From Microlunatus sagamiharensis (GTDB lineage Bacteria; Actinomycetota; Actinomycetes; Propionibacteriales; Propionibacteriaceae), in contig NZ_LT629799.1 of assembly GCF_900105785.1 (NCBI RefSeq), positions 992,001 through 1,056,000 on the forward strand: a DNA stretch of 64,000 nt. The letters are read 5' to 3'. A program made the position numbers and the translations under genes. Shown in pieces: positions 33,931 to 55,510 of the stretch. Numbering within the stretch: the first letter of the stretch is position 1; each line of letters opens with the position of its first letter. The notes under the pieces are model-generated. The model saw only the letters and a program-made list of their open reading frames with translations. It did no database searches and had not been told where the DNA came from.

Positions 33931-34710
33931 ATGGCAGCACGTCTTCGCGCCCGGCTCGGCGCGGAGTTCCTCGGAACCTTCGGCCTCGTCTTCGGCGGCT
34001 GCGGCAGCGCGGTGCTCGCCGCGACGTTCCTCGGCGACGACGGCGTCCAGCTCGGCATCGGCTTCGTCGGCGTGGCCCTCGCCTTCGGGCTCACGGTGCT
34101 GACCGGGGCGTACGCCTTCGGCCACGTCTCCGGCGGTCACTTCAACCCGGCCGTCACCATCGGGCTGGCCGTCGCGAAGCGCTTCGCGTGGAAGAGCGTG
34201 CTGCCCTACGTGGTCACGCAGGTCGTCGCCGGCACGCTCGCGGCCACCGTGCTCTTCGTCATCGCCAGCGGGAGGGCCGGCTTCAGCGCGTCCGAGAGCG
34301 GCTTCGCCGCGAACGGCTACGGCGCGCACTCACCGGGTGGGTACGGCCTGGGGGCGGCGCTGCTGACCGAGATCGTGCTGACCGCGGCCTTCCTCTACGT
34401 GATCCTCGGCGTCACCGACGACCGGGCACCCAAGGGCTTCGCCCCGGTCGCGATCGGCCTCGCGCTGACCCTGATCCACCTGATCAGCATCCCGGTCACC
34501 AACACCTCGGTGAACCCGGCCCGCTCGATCGCCGTGGCCTGGTTCGCGGGCCCCGCCGCGCTGTCGCAGCTGTGGCTGTTCATCATCGCGCCGATCATCG
34601 GCGCGGTCATCGCGGGCGCCAGCTACGCCGCCATCACCGGCGCGGCGAAGAGCACGCTGGACGAGGGCGTCGCGAACAACCCGGAGCGCACCCGCGCGCA
34701 CCGGGCCTGA
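33931..34710 (+). CDS. aqpZ: Aquaporin Z-like water channel
   Basis: MIP-family channel of 259 residues with six membrane helices and the two half-helix NPA motifs intact ([10 protein letters not shown] and NTSVNPARS). His in the segment before the second NPA and the Arg directly after it (NPARS) give the narrow ar/R filter of water-selective aquaporins rather than glycerol facilitators. ATG 33931 has AGGAG 5 nt upstream. The gene ends in a shared bidirectional hairpin. It sits divergent to a LAL-type regulator, so osmotic or stress control is possible but not shown. Confidence 0.9.
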   Translation: MAARLRARLGAEFLGTFGLVFGGCGSAVLAATFLGDDGVQLGIGFVGVALAFGLTVLTGAYAFGHVSGGHFNPAVTIGLAVAKRFAWKSVLPYVVTQVVAGTLAATVLFVIASGRAGFSASESGFAANGYGAHSPGGYGLGAALLTEIVLTAAFLYVILGVTDDRAPKGFAPVAIGLALTLIHLISIPVTNTSVNPARSIAVAWFAGPAALSQLWLFIIAPIIGAVIAGASYAAITGAAKSTLDEGVANNPERTRAHRA

Positions 34711-34718
34711 GCACCGGT

Positions 34719-34756
34719 GGCCGCTGACGGGACCCGCGTGCCGTCCGTCAGCGGCC
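34719..34756. terminator. Bidirectional terminator, aquaporin / RibD-like gene
   Basis: GGCCGCTGACGG (34719-34730) pairs perfectly with CCGTCAGCGGCC (34745-34756), 14-nt loop. The right arm contains the stop codon of the convergent gene. Confidence 0.75.
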
Positions 34757-35356
34757 GACCCGGTAGCGCAGGTGCGTGGCGAGCGGCGAGGAGCTGACCG
34801 ACAGCAGCTCCAGGCCCGGGTCGGCGACGCCGTCGAGGAGCCGCTCGCCGGAGCCGAGGAGCACCGGGGCCACGTCGAGGGTGATCTCGTCCAGCACCCC
34901 GGCAGCGAAGGCCTGCCGCACGGTCGAGGCCCCGCCCGTCACGCGGACGTCCCGGCCGTCCGCCACCTGCAGCGCCCGTGCGTACGCGGCCTCGAAGCCG
35001 TCGGTGACGAAGCGGAACGTCGTCGCGCCGACCACGACGTCGTCGTGCGGGTGGTGCGTGAGCACGAAGACCGGCGCGCGGTACGGCGGCTCGTCGCCCC
35101 ACCAACCGCGCCAGTCGCGGCCGAAGGACTCCCACGGCCCGCGCACCGGGCCGTACATGTTGCGGCCCATGACGTACGCGCCGCGCGGGCGCTGCAGGTC
35201 GGCCGACGCGTCGGCGTCGGCGTCGTTGGCGAAGTCCGCGGTCAGGTGCCAGGCGTGCACCCGGTGCCCGCCCACCCCCAACGGGTGCTCGAGGCTCTGG
35301 TCGGGCCCGGCGAGGTAGCCGTCGAGGGAGATCGAGACGTGGCAGTCGGTGGTCAT
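34748..35356 (-). CDS. Dihydrofolate reductase-family protein (RibD C-terminal-like)
   Basis: A 202-residue NAD(P)H-dependent reductase of the RibD C-terminal/DHFR superfamily ([83 protein letters not shown]). Proteins of this type, found alone, have no settled substrate; true riboflavin synthesis is unlikely because the deaminase domain and rib operon context are missing. ATG 35356 was chosen by family start; a longer frame to 35557 runs into the pheS promoter. Divergent from pheS. Confidence 0.82.
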   Translation of the reverse strand: MTTDCHVSISLDGYLAGPDQSLEHPLGVGGHRVHAWHLTADFANDADADASADLQRPRGAYVMGRNMYGPVRGPWESFGRDWRGWWGDEPPYRAPVFVLTHHPHDDVVVGATTFRFVTDGFEAAYARALQVADGRDVRVTGGASTVRQAFAAGVLDEITLDVAPVLLGSGERLLDGVADPGLELLSVSSSPLATHLRYRVGR

Positions 35357-35493
35357 GGCGCTCCGACCTCCGCACGACGTCGGACTCATCGGGTCGGCGC
35401 CGGGTCGTCGCCTCGCCGGGGCGCACCCGCTCGACGCCCCCGCCCGCGCCGGACGCGGAGCGGAACCCGGTAGGCCGTCGCCTCCGCGCTTCC

Positions 35494-35499
35494 TAGACT
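35494..35499 (+). promoter_or_regulatory. -10 box of the pheST promoter (TAGACT)
   Basis: TAGACT 41 nt upstream of ATG 35541, giving a short leader of about 35 nt. No T-box or leader peptide is visible. Confidence 0.6.
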
Positions 35500-35540
35500 G
35501 TCGGGGCCCGTACGCCGAGAGAGAGTCGAGCGCCCCACCC

Positions 35541-36650
35541 ATGTCCGGCCCCAACAAGACCTACGACCCGGTCCAGGTCACCCCGTTGAACGCCGACGAG
35601 GTGGAGGCGATGGTCGCGGCGGCGCAGGCGGCGTTCGCGGAGGCGACCAGCACCGCCGACCTCAAGGCCGCCCGCCTGGCGCACGCCGGGGACCGCTCGC
35701 CGATCGCGCTCGCCAACCGCGAGATCGGCGCGCTGCCGCCCCAGGCGCGCAAGGACGCCGGGGCCCGCATCGGTCGTGCGCGCGGGGCCATCAACGCCGC
35801 GCTCAAGGCCCGCGAGGCCGAGGTCGTCGCCGCCGAGCTCGAGCGCACGCTGCGCGAGGAGCGGGTCGACGTGACCCTGCCCGTCGCCCTGGGTCCCGTC
35901 GGCGCCGTGCACCCCATCACCGGCCTGATGCACCTCGTCGAGGACGTCTTCGTCGCCATGGGCTGGGAGGTCGCCGAGGGCCCCGAGCTCGAGGCCGAGT
36001 GGCTGAACTTCGACGCCCTGAACTTCGTGCCCGACCACCCCGCCCGCACGATGCAGGACACGCTGTTCGTCGGCCCCGAGGGCACCAACCGCGTCCTGCG
36101 CACCCACACCTCGCCGGTGCAGGCGCGCACCATGCTGACCCGCGAGCCCCCGATCTACGTGGTCTGCCCGGGCAAGGTCTACCGCGCCGACGAGTACGAC
36201 GCGACGCACACGCCCGTCTTCCACCAGATCGAGGGGCTGGTGGTGGACCGCGGCATCACGCTCGCGCACCTGCGCGGGACGCTCGACCACTTCGCGCGGT
36301 CGATGTTCGGGGAGACGCGGACGCGCATGCGCCCCAACTACTTCCCCTTCACCGAGCCGTCGGCCGAGGTCGACCTGCTCTGCTTCGTCTGCCACGGCGA
36401 CTCCGTCGGCAACCCCGACCGTCCCTGCAAGACCTGCCGCAGCGAGGGCTGGATCGAGTGGGGCGGCTGCGGGGTGGTCAACCCGCGGGTGCTGGCGGCC
36501 TGCGGCATCGACCCCGAGGAGTACTCCGGCTTCGCCTTCGGCATGGGCGTCGAGCGGACCCTGATGTTCCGGAACAACGCGGAGGACATGCGCGACATGG
36601 TCGAGGGCGACGTGCGGTTCAGCCGCTCCCTCGTGGGGACCGCGCGATGA
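35541..36650 (+). CDS. pheS: Phenylalanyl-tRNA synthetase alpha subunit
   Basis: Catalytic subunit of the (alpha-beta)2 PheRS; class II synthetase. It has 369 residues: an N-terminal coiled coil that grips tRNA (about residues 10-100), then the catalytic core with motif 1 ([20 protein letters not shown]), motif 2 ([22 protein letters not shown]) and motif 3 ([16 protein letters not shown]). [12 protein letters not shown] forms the Phe pocket. pheT starts within the stop codon (ATGA), coupling the two subunits. Confidence 0.97.
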   Translation: MSGPNKTYDPVQVTPLNADEVEAMVAAAQAAFAEATSTADLKAARLAHAGDRSPIALANREIGALPPQARKDAGARIGRARGAINAALKAREAEVVAAELERTLREERVDVTLPVALGPVGAVHPITGLMHLVEDVFVAMGWEVAEGPELEAEWLNFDALNFVPDHPARTMQDTLFVGPEGTNRVLRTHTSPVQARTMLTREPPIYVVCPGKVYRADEYDATHTPVFHQIEGLVVDRGITLAHLRGTLDHFARSMFGETRTRMRPNYFPFTEPSAEVDLLCFVCHGDSVGNPDRPCKTCRSEGWIEWGGCGVVNPRVLAACGIDPEEYSGFAFGMGVERTLMFRNNAEDMRDMVEGDVRFSRSLVGTAR

Positions 36651-39154
36651 GGGCGCCGGTCAGCTGGCTGCGCGACGTCGCGGCCCTGCCCGCCGACCTC
36701 ACCGGCCGGCAGCTGTCGGACGCCCTCGTGCGGGCCGGCCTCGAGGTCGAGACCGTCGAGGAGGCCGGGGCCGACGTGCAGGGCCCGGTCGTGATCGGCC
36801 GCGTCCTCGCCTTCACCCCCGAGGAGCACAAGAACGGCAAGACGATCCGCTGGTGCTCGGTCGACGTCGGTGAGGCCGACCCGCGCGGCATCGTCTGCGG
36901 CGCCCCGAACTTCGCCGTCGACGACCTCGTCGTCGTCGCCCTGCCCGGCGCCCGCCTGCCCGGCGACTTCGAGATCGCCGCGCGCAAGACGTACGGCCAC
37001 GTGTCCGACGGCATGATCTGCTCGGCGAAGGAGCTGGGTCTCGGCGACGACCACTCCGGGATCATGGTCCTCACCGCCGCGCCCGGCGAGGCCGAGCCCG
37101 TGCCCGGCCAGGACGCCCGTCCCGTGCTCCGGCTCGACGACGAGGTCCTCGACATCGCCGTCACCCCCGACCGCGGTTACTGCCTGTCGATCCGCGGCCT
37201 CGGCCGTGAGGCGGCCCAGGCCACCGGCACGGCCTTCACCGACCCGGTCGACCGGCCGGTGCCGGCCCCGCGCTCCGAGGGCCACCCCGTCGCGATCGAG
37301 TCCGACGCCTGCCTCGTGTTCACGGCGCTCACCGTGACCGGTCTCGACCCGTCCCGGCCGAGCCCGCGGTGGCTGACCCGTCGCCTGCAGCTGGCGGGGA
37401 TGCGCCCCATCTCCCTCGTCGTCGACGTCGCCAACCACGTGATGCTCGAGACCGGCCAGCCGCTGCACACCTACGACGCGGCCGCGCTCGCGGGCGCGGT
37501 CGTCGCCCGGCAGGCCCGGCGCGGGGAGAAGCTGCGCACGCTCGACGACACCGTGCGGGCGCTCGACGAGTCCGACCTGGTCATCGCCGACGACTCGGGA
37601 CCGATCGGGCTCGCCGGCGTCATGGGCGGCGCGGCCAGCGAGGTCACCGCCTCGACCACCGCGGTCGTCATCGAGGCTGCGGCCTTCGACGCGCTCACCC
37701 TCGCCCGCACCTCGCGGCGCCACAGGCTCTCCTCGGAGGCCTCGCGGCGCTACGAGCGCGGCGTCGACCCCGCGGCGGGCTACGCGGCCGCGCACCGGGC
37801 GGCTGCCCTGCTCGTCGAGCTCGGCGGCGGGACGCTGGAGCCGGGGGAGACCGTCGTCGGGACGGTGCCCACCCCGCCCGCGACGCGCCTGCCCGCCGAC
37901 CTGCCGCAGCGCGTCCTCGGCACGCCGGTCGGGCATGCGCGCGTGGAGGAGCTGCTCGCCGCCGTGGGTGAGCAGGTGCGCCTGCTGCCGTCCGACGGCG
38001 ACGGGCGTGAGGTCCTCGAGGTCACGCCGCCCACCTGGCGTCCCGACCTGCGCGACCCGTACGACCACGTGGAGGAGGTCGGCCGCCTGGTCGGATTCGA
38101 CACGATCACCCCGGTCGTCCCGCTCGCCCCGCCCGGGCGCGGGCTGACCCGCTCGCAGCGCGACCGGCGCGCCGTCACGACGCGGCTCGCGGCCGTGGGT
38201 GCCGTCGAAGTGCTCAGCTTCCCCTTCACGTCGGCGGCCGACCTCGACCGGCTCGGCCTGCCGGCCGACGACCGTCGCCGCGCGCTGAACGTGCTGCTCA
38301 ACCCGCTGTCGGACACCCAGCCGGCGCTGCGCACCACGCTGCTGCCCGGCCTGTTCACCGCGGTCACCCGCAACACCAGCCGCGGGCTGGACGACCTCGC
38401 CCTGTTCGAGACCGGGTCGGCCTTCTTCGCGCCCGGCGAGCCGCTCGTCGCCCCCCGTCCGCCGGTGGACCGCCGGCCCGACGAGGCCGACCTCGCGCGG
38501 ATGGACGACGCGCTGGGCGACCAGCCGCGGATGCTCGCCGCGGTGCTGACCGGGGACTGGGTCCGCGCGGGCTGGCAGGGCCCGGCTCGGCCGGCCTCGT
38601 GGACGCAGGCCGTCGCGCTCGCCGAGGAGGCGGCCGCCGCGGTCGGCACGACGCTCGACCGCCGTCCGGTCGAGCTCGCCCCGTGGCACCCGGGCCGCTG
38701 CGCCGAGCTGCGTCTGGCGCAGACCGACGTGGTCGTCGGCCACGCGGGCGAGCTGCACCCCCAGGTCTGCGCCGCGTACGGGCTCCCGCCCCGGACTAGC
38801 GCGCTCGAGCTGGAGCTCGACGTCCTGCTCGCCGGCGCGCCCGACCGCGGTGACATCGCCGCGCTGTCGTCCTACCCGGTGGCCAAGGAGGACGTGGCCC
38901 TGGTCGTCGACGAGGGCGTGGCCGCCGAGGACGTGGCCGACGCGCTGCGCCGCGGCGCCGGTCCGCTGCTCGAGGCGCTCGAGCTCTTCGACGTCTTCCG
39001 AGGGACGCAGATCGGCGAGGGCCGCAAGTCGCTGGCGTACGCGCTGAGGTTCCGGGCCGACGGCCGCACGCTCACCGCGGCCGAGGTCGCCGCCGCGCGC
39101 GACGCCGCCGTGGTGGCGACGGCCGAGCTGGGGGCGGTGCAGCGGACCGAGTGA
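36647..39154 (+). CDS. pheT: Phenylalanyl-tRNA synthetase beta subunit
   Basis: Structural/editing subunit of PheRS, 835 residues. In order: an N-terminal EMAP-II-like tRNA-binding domain (residues about 40-150, [28 protein letters not shown]), B1/B5 DNA-binding-like folds, the B3/B4 editing domain ([43 protein letters not shown]), a catalytic-like B6/B7 region and a C-terminal anticodon-binding ferredoxin fold ([18 protein letters not shown]). Length and order are normal. The ATG overlaps the pheS stop. Convergent with the broken P450, 12 bp apart. Confidence 0.97.
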   Translation: MRAPVSWLRDVAALPADLTGRQLSDALVRAGLEVETVEEAGADVQGPVVIGRVLAFTPEEHKNGKTIRWCSVDVGEADPRGIVCGAPNFAVDDLVVVALPGARLPGDFEIAARKTYGHVSDGMICSAKELGLGDDHSGIMVLTAAPGEAEPVPGQDARPVLRLDDEVLDIAVTPDRGYCLSIRGLGREAAQATGTAFTDPVDRPVPAPRSEGHPVAIESDACLVFTALTVTGLDPSRPSPRWLTRRLQLAGMRPISLVVDVANHVMLETGQPLHTYDAAALAGAVVARQARRGEKLRTLDDTVRALDESDLVIADDSGPIGLAGVMGGAASEVTASTTAVVIEAAAFDALTLARTSRRHRLSSEASRRYERGVDPAAGYAAAHRAAALLVELGGGTLEPGETVVGTVPTPPATRLPADLPQRVLGTPVGHARVEELLAAVGEQVRLLPSDGDGREVLEVTPPTWRPDLRDPYDHVEEVGRLVGFDTITPVVPLAPPGRGLTRSQRDRRAVTTRLAAVGAVEVLSFPFTSAADLDRLGLPADDRRRALNVLLNPLSDTQPALRTTLLPGLFTAVTRNTSRGLDDLALFETGSAFFAPGEPLVAPRPPVDRRPDEADLARMDDALGDQPRMLAAVLTGDWVRAGWQGPARPASWTQAVALAEEAAAAVGTTLDRRPVELAPWHPGRCAELRLAQTDVVVGHAGELHPQVCAAYGLPPRTSALELELDVLLAGAPDRGDIAALSSYPVAKEDVALVVDEGVAAEDVADALRRGAGPLLEALELFDVFRGTQIGEGRKSLAYALRFRADGRTLTAAEVAAARDAAVVATAELGAVQRTE

Positions 39155-39166
39155 CGGCGTCCGCGC

Positions 39167-42734
<3,568 letters not shown>

Positions 42735-42738
<4 letters not shown>

Positions 42739-43844
42739 GCCACGCATCACCGCGCTCCGAGGAGGCGCTCTCCCTGGTCGAGAAGGCTTCGATCCTCACC
42801 GAGGCGCTCCCGTGGCTGGAGACCTACGTCGGCAAGACCGTCGTGATCAAGTACGGCGGCAACGCGATGGTCGACGACGACCTCAAGCGCGCCTTCGCCT
42901 CCGACATCGTCTTCATGAAGCGCTGCGGCGTGCACCCCGTGGTCGTGCACGGCGGCGGTCCGCAGATCAGCTCGATGCTGGGTCGGCTCGGCATCGCCTC
43001 GGAGTTCCGCGGCGGTCTGCGGGTCACCACGCCGGAGGCCATGGAGGTCGTCCGGATGGTGCTGGTCGGCCAGGTCGGCCGCGACCTGGTCGGGCTGATC
43101 AACGCGCACAGCACCCTGGCGGTCGGGCTGTCCGGCGAGGACGGCGGGCTCTTCACCGCCGCCCGCCGCGGCACCGTCGTCGACGGCGAGGAGGTCGACC
43201 TCGGCCTCGTCGGCGACGTCGCGCACGTGCGCACCGAGGCCATCCGCGGGCTGATCGACTCCGGCAGCGTCCCGGTCGTGGCCAGCATCGCCCCCGACGC
43301 GCACGGCGTGGTCCACAACGTCAACGCCGACACCGCGGCCGCCGCGCTCGCCGTCGCCCTGGGGGCCGAGCGCCTCGTCGTGCTGACCGACGTCGAAGGC
43401 CTCTACCGCGACTGGCCGTCCTCCACCGAGGTGATCGAGGAGCTCAGCGCGTCCGAGCTGCGCGAGCTCATGCCCTCGCTCCAGTCGGGCATGGTGCCCA
43501 AGATGGAGGCCTGCCTGCGCGCCGTCGAGGGCGGCCTCACCCGGGCCACGGTCACCGACGGCCGCGTCCCGCACGCGCTGCTGCTGGAGATCTTCACCAA
43601 CTCCGGGATCGGCACGATGGTCACCCAGGACGGCCTGGTCCGCCTGGGCAGCCGCGTGTTCTCGGCCGCCGAGGGCATCCCGCCGCACGAGTACGCGAAC
43701 GGCGACGTCAGCCGGGCCGCGTCCGCGTCCGCGTCCGAGACCGGGACCGGGACCGCGGAGCCGGCCGGGCCACAGCCGGTGCACGGGTCTGGACCTTCGG
43801 CACCCGAACCTTCCGCCCTCGATGACGTAGGAGGACTGTCGTGA
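42735..43844 (+). CDS. argB: Acetylglutamate kinase with C-terminal low-complexity extension
   Basis: Phosphorylates N-acetylglutamate; usually the arginine feedback-inhibited step. Motifs: [34 protein letters not shown], the substrate site [39 protein letters not shown] and [15 protein letters not shown]. The family core ends near residue 305 (GTMVTQDG). Another 55 residues follow that are Ser/Ala/Pro/Gly/Glu-rich with a short tandem repeat (SASASE), so the protein reaches 369 residues instead of about 300. The ATG overlaps the argJ stop; the next gene overlaps its own stop. Confidence 0.93.
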
Positions 43845-45072
43845 GCAGCGACGTCATGGTCAGCGCCGAGCTGGCCGGTCCCGCCCCGCGGGGCTCGGCC
43901 GGCGTGCTCGAGGCGTACGCGCACTCGGTCATGAACACCTTCGGCCCGCCCAAGCGCGTCTTCGTGCGCGGTGAGGGCTGCTACGTCTGGGATGCTGACG
44001 GCCGGCGCCACCTCGACCTCCTGGCCGGCATCGCCGTGAACGCCCTCGGCCACGCCCACCCGACCGTGCTGGCCGCGGTGACCGGGCAGATCTCGACGCT
44101 GGGCCACGTCAGCAACTTCTTCGCCACCCCGGCCCAGGTCGCGCTGGCGACCCGGCTCGCCGGGCTGACCGGCGACGACGACGCCAAGGTCTTCTTCACC
44201 AACTCCGGCACCGAGGCCAACGAGGCGGCCTTCAAGCTCACCCGGATGACCGGGCGCACGAAGATCATCTCCACCGAGGGCGCCTTCCACGGCCGCTCCA
44301 TGGGCGCGCTCGCCGTCACGCACAACCCGAAGTACCGTGCGCCGTTCGAGCCGCTGCCGGGTGAGGTGACCTTCGTGCCGTACGGCGACGCCGAGGCCCT
44401 CGCCGCCGTCGTCGACGAGACGGTGGCGGCCGTGGTGCTCGAGCCGATCCAGGGCGAGAACGGGGTCGTCGTGCCCTCGGCGGGCTACCTGGCCCGGGCC
44501 CGCGAGCTGTGCGACGCCGCGGGCGCGCTGCTCTGGATCGACGAGGTGCAGACCGGCATGGGGCGCACGGGCTCGTGGCTCGTGCACACCGCCCAGGGCG
44601 TGCGGGCCGACGTGGTCACGCTGGCCAAGGGGCTCGGCAACGGCTTCCCGATCGGTGCGTGCATCGCCACGGGCCGGGCGGCGACGATGCTGCAGCCGGG
44701 GAGCCACGGGTCGACGTTCGGCGGCAACCCCGTCGCGGCGATCGCGGGCCTGGCCGTCATGAACGTCATCGAGCGCGACGGGCTGCTCGACCAGGTCACC
44801 GCGACCGGCGAGCACCTGGTGTCGGTGGTCATGGGCCTCGGCCACCCGCTGGTCTCCGAGGTCCGCGGCCGGGGTCTGCTGCGCGGGATCGTGCTCAACG
44901 CCGACGTCGGACCGGCCGTGGCCGACCTCGCCCTCGAGGCCGGGTTCGTGATCAACGCGCCGCGCCCGCACGTGCTGCGGATCGCGCCGCCGCTGGTCGT
45001 CACGCCCGCCCAGCTGGACACGTTCGTCGAGGCCCTGCCCGGCCTGCTCGACGCCGCGTCCGGGGCCGCCTC

Positions 45073-45076
<4 letters not shown>
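43841..45076 (+). CDS. argD: Acetylornithine aminotransferase
   Basis: PLP-dependent class III aminotransferase making N-acetylornithine from the semialdehyde, with glutamate as amino donor. It has 411 residues: [48 protein letters not shown] (phosphate binding), [31 protein letters not shown] (PLP-ring Asp) and the PLP-Lys in [16 protein letters not shown]. The GTG overlaps the argB stop and is preceded by GGAGG. Confidence 0.95.
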
Positions 45077-48094
<3,018 letters not shown>

Positions 48095-48105
48095 GGTTGG
48101 CGACC

Positions 48106-49374
48106 GTGAGCGACGTGCTGGACGAGCTGAAGTGGCGGGGCCTGCTGGCCAACTCGACGGACGAGGAGGCGCTCGGCGCGCACCTCGACGCGGGGCCGGT
48201 GACCTTCTACGTCGGCTTCGACCCGACCGCGCCGAGCCTGCACTTCGGCAACCTGGTGCAGCTCGTCGTGGCCCGCATCTTCCAGCGCGCGGGACACCGG
48301 CCGCTGCTGCTGGTGGGTGGTTCCACGGGGATGATCGGCGACCCCAAGGAGTCGGGGGAGCGCGTCCTCAGCAGTCCGGAGGTGGTCGCCGCCCGGGTGG
48401 AGCGGATCCGGACGCAGGTGGCGCGGTTCATCGACCTCGAGGGCCCGGAGGCGGCCCGGCTGGTGAACAACCTCGACTGGACGGGCCCGATGTCGGTCCT
48501 GACCTTCCTGCGCGACATCGGCAAGCACTTCCCGGTCAACCGCATGCTGGCCCGCGACGTGGTGCGCAACCGGCTGGAGGAGGGGATCTCCTACACCGAG
48601 TTCTCCTACGTGCTGCTGCAGTCGATGGACTACCTCGAGCTGTTCCGCAGCCACGGCTGCACGCTCCAGTTCGGGGGGAGCGACCAGTGGGGGAACATCA
48701 CCGCCGGCGTCGAGCTCGTACGCCGCGCCGAGGGGGAGCGGGTGCACGCGCTCGCGACACCGCTGCTGACCAAGGCCGACGGGACCAAGTTCGGGAAGAC
48801 GGAGAGCGGCACCGTGTGGCTCGACGCGGAGATGACGTCGCCGTACGCCTTCCACCAGTTCTTCCTCCAGGCCGAGGACGAGAAGGTCGTCGACTACCTC
48901 AAGGTCTTCTCCCCGCGGGGGAGGGACGAGATCGCCGAGCTCGAGCGGCAGGTCCGGGAGGAGCCCCACCGCCGGGCGGCCCAGCGGGCGCTGGCCGACG
49001 ACGTGACGGCGCTCGTGCACGGGGAGGCCGAGCGGGACGCGGCCGTGGCTGCCGGGCAGGCGCTGTTCGGGCAGCACGACCTGGCCGAGCTGCCCGAGTC
49101 GGTGCTGAGCGGCGTGGTGTCCGAGCTGGGTGGGGTCGAGATCGACGTCGACGCCGGGTGGCCCAGCGTGGCCGAGGTCCTGCAGGCCGGGGGAGTGGTC
49201 GCGAGCCGGTCCGCGGGACGCCGCGCGGCGAGCGAGGGTGGTGCCTACCTCAACAACCGCCGGGCGTCGGACGGCGACGCCCCCCTCACGCCGGAGGACC
49301 TCCTGCACGGGCGGTGGGTCATCGTCCGACGGGGCAAGCGGACGGTGGGCGCGGTTACCATCGCCGGCGCCTGA
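48106..49374 (+). CDS. tyrS: Tyrosyl-tRNA synthetase
   Basis: Class I synthetase charging tRNA-Tyr; 422 residues. The HIGH-equivalent lies in FDPTAPSLHFGNLVQ, the tyrosine pocket in YTEFSYVLLQSMDYLELF, GGSDQWGNITAGVELV follows, and the KMSKS-equivalent is LTKADGTKFGKTESG. The C-terminal S4-like RNA-binding domain runs from about residue 350 (WPSVAEVLQAGGVVASRSAGRRAASEGGAYLNNRR). The GTG start follows the TAGGGT box. The next 565 bp are the rRNA leader. Confidence 0.96.
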   Translation: MSDVLDELKWRGLLANSTDEEALGAHLDAGPVTFYVGFDPTAPSLHFGNLVQLVVARIFQRAGHRPLLLVGGSTGMIGDPKESGERVLSSPEVVAARVERIRTQVARFIDLEGPEAARLVNNLDWTGPMSVLTFLRDIGKHFPVNRMLARDVVRNRLEEGISYTEFSYVLLQSMDYLELFRSHGCTLQFGGSDQWGNITAGVELVRRAEGERVHALATPLLTKADGTKFGKTESGTVWLDAEMTSPYAFHQFFLQAEDEKVVDYLKVFSPRGRDEIAELERQVREEPHRRAAQRALADDVTALVHGEAERDAAVAAGQALFGQHDLAELPESVLSGVVSELGGVEIDVDAGWPSVAEVLQAGGVVASRSAGRRAASEGGAYLNNRRASDGDAPLTPEDLLHGRWVIVRRGKRTVGAVTIAGA

Positions 49375-49426
49375 ACCGAAGCCGGGAGGGCTCTGGAGCG
49401 GTGTGAGAACGCCCACCGCTCAGGAG

Positions 49427-49455
49427 TTGCGAGGGCTGTCATCTGGGCGTAATGT
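49427..49455 (+). promoter_or_regulatory. rRNA operon promoter P1
   Basis: -35 TTGCGA (49427-49432), 17-bp spacer, -10 TAATGT (49450-49455), about 490 bp before 16S. Confidence 0.75.
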
Positions 49456-49634
49456 TCTTTCTCGCCCCCCGGGGCAGCGAACGAGCAAGGCAGGGACTTT
49501 CGGGTCTTGGCTGGGATTCGGTCGGAACCGGGTGGGACCCACTGGGCAGGTCTGGTCCGGATTGGTGTGCGCTCTTGTCGAGCCCATCGTGTCCGGTGCT
49601 GGGGTGTGTCTGGTGGGGGTCGGTGGGGGCGGAT

Positions 49635-49663
49635 TTGATTCGCTGAGGCTGATCGGGTAATGT
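49635..49663 (+). promoter_or_regulatory. rRNA operon promoter P2
   Basis: -35 TTGATT (49635-49640), 17-bp spacer, -10 TAATGT (49658-49663), identical -10 hexamer to P1. Confidence 0.75.
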
Positions 49664-49717
49664 TTTCCGAGTTGCCTCAAGCAGATCTGGAAGGGTCTGT
49701 GCGGTGTGCGAGCGAAG

Positions 49718-49738
49718 TTTGAGAACTCAACAGCGTGC
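49718..49738 (+). promoter_or_regulatory. rRNA leader antitermination/processing motif
   Basis: The sequence beginning TTTGAGAACTCAACAGCG resembles the leader element common before actinobacterial 16S genes; a related TTGAGAACTTCACAG occurs in the 16S-23S spacer (51773-51787). The rest of 49375-49940 is AT-richer than coding DNA and shows no gene. Confidence 0.5.
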
Positions 49739-49940
49739 TTAAAAGTCAATGCCAAATAGCACTATCGAACCCGTGCCCTGGCTTGCTTCTCCACTGATGT
49801 GGGGTGGTTTGGTTGGGGGCGGTTCCTTTGAGATTGATTGTTGATTGACCCAGCAATGGGTCCATGTCATGGTCGATTCTCGTTGTTTGTGACGATTCAC
49901 TGCAGGCGCTCTTCGGGGTGGTTGTGGTTGTCGATATTTT

Positions 49941-54935
<4,995 letters not shown>

Positions 54936-55049
54936 TACAAAGATGCTACGCGTCCACTGTGAGGTCTCTCGAGACACGGTCGAAAGACCAGTCTCGATCG
55001 AGATCTAATCTTTGATCGGTGATTGGTTTCGCACCTACATCTCCATAGA

Positions 55050-55167
55050 GTTTCGGTGATCACAGCGACAGGGAAACACCCGGATCCATTCCGAACCCGG
55101 AAGTTAAGCCTTTCAGCGCCGATGGTACTGCACGGGGGACCGTGTGGGAGACTAGGACGTCGCCGGA
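55050..55167 (+). rRNA. rrf: 5S ribosomal RNA
   Basis: About 118 nt: GTTTCGGTGATCACAGCG at the 5' end, GGGAAACACCCGGATCCATT, CCGAACCCGGAAGTTAAGCC, GCGCCGATGGTACTGC and GGGAGACTAGGACGTCGCC. It lies 115 nt after 23S; that gap contains the 3' arm of the 23S processing stem. Confidence 0.95.
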
Positions 55168-55178
55168 CAACACACACA

Positions 55179-55220
55179 CCTCAGGGTCAACCATTCGTGG
55201 TTGACCCTGAGGTATTTGTG
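55179..55220 (+). terminator. rRNA operon terminator
   Basis: CCTCAGGGTCAACCA, TTCG tetraloop, TGGTTGACCCTGAGG: a perfect 15-bp stem starting about 12 nt after 5S, followed by TATTTGTG. A classic intrinsic terminator. Confidence 0.93.
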
Positions 55221-55292
55221 CGTCTACTTCCAACTCCAATTCCGAATGCCGCGTGCGCAGATCGTCGGCGGTGACGGGATGAGTGGGGACTC

Positions 55293-55312
55293 TCCCTGAG
55301 CTTGTCGAAGGG
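55293..55312 (+). repeat. Dispersed repeat copy (TCCCTGAGCTTGTCGAAGGG)
   Basis: Same element as the four copies at 17577-17755; it differs from 17577-17596 by one base. Located in the gap after the rRNA operon. Confidence 0.8.
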
Positions 55313-55460
55313 CTGCGAAGGGCCAGTGTTCGATGTCGAAGCACTTCTCTTCGTCACTGCGTTGTCCCAAGCCTCAGCGCCTCGGGGCGAAGCCACGAGG
55401 GGAGCTACGGAGGGATTTGGTTTCATCCCGACAGCTCCTACGTCCACTGTGCGAACCACA

Positions 55461-55493
55461 AAGCGCCGGCGACCCGAAGGTCGACCGGCGCTT
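55461..55493 (-). terminator. Terminator of the xylB-like gene
   Basis: AAGCGCCGGCGACC paired with GGTCG-A-CCGGCGCTT (one bulged A), CGAA loop; on the minus strand it ends in GCTTTGTGG, 18 nt after the gene's stop codon. Confidence 0.75.
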
Positions 55494-55510
55494 CGTGCGT
55501 TCTAGGGAGC

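Larger units (their letters stand above)
55213..55510. other. Gap between rRNA operon and xylB-like gene
   Basis: About 300 bp with no gene. It holds one CCCTGAGCTTGTCGAAGGG-type repeat (55293-55312) and the xylB terminator hairpin (55461-55493). Confidence 0.7.
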
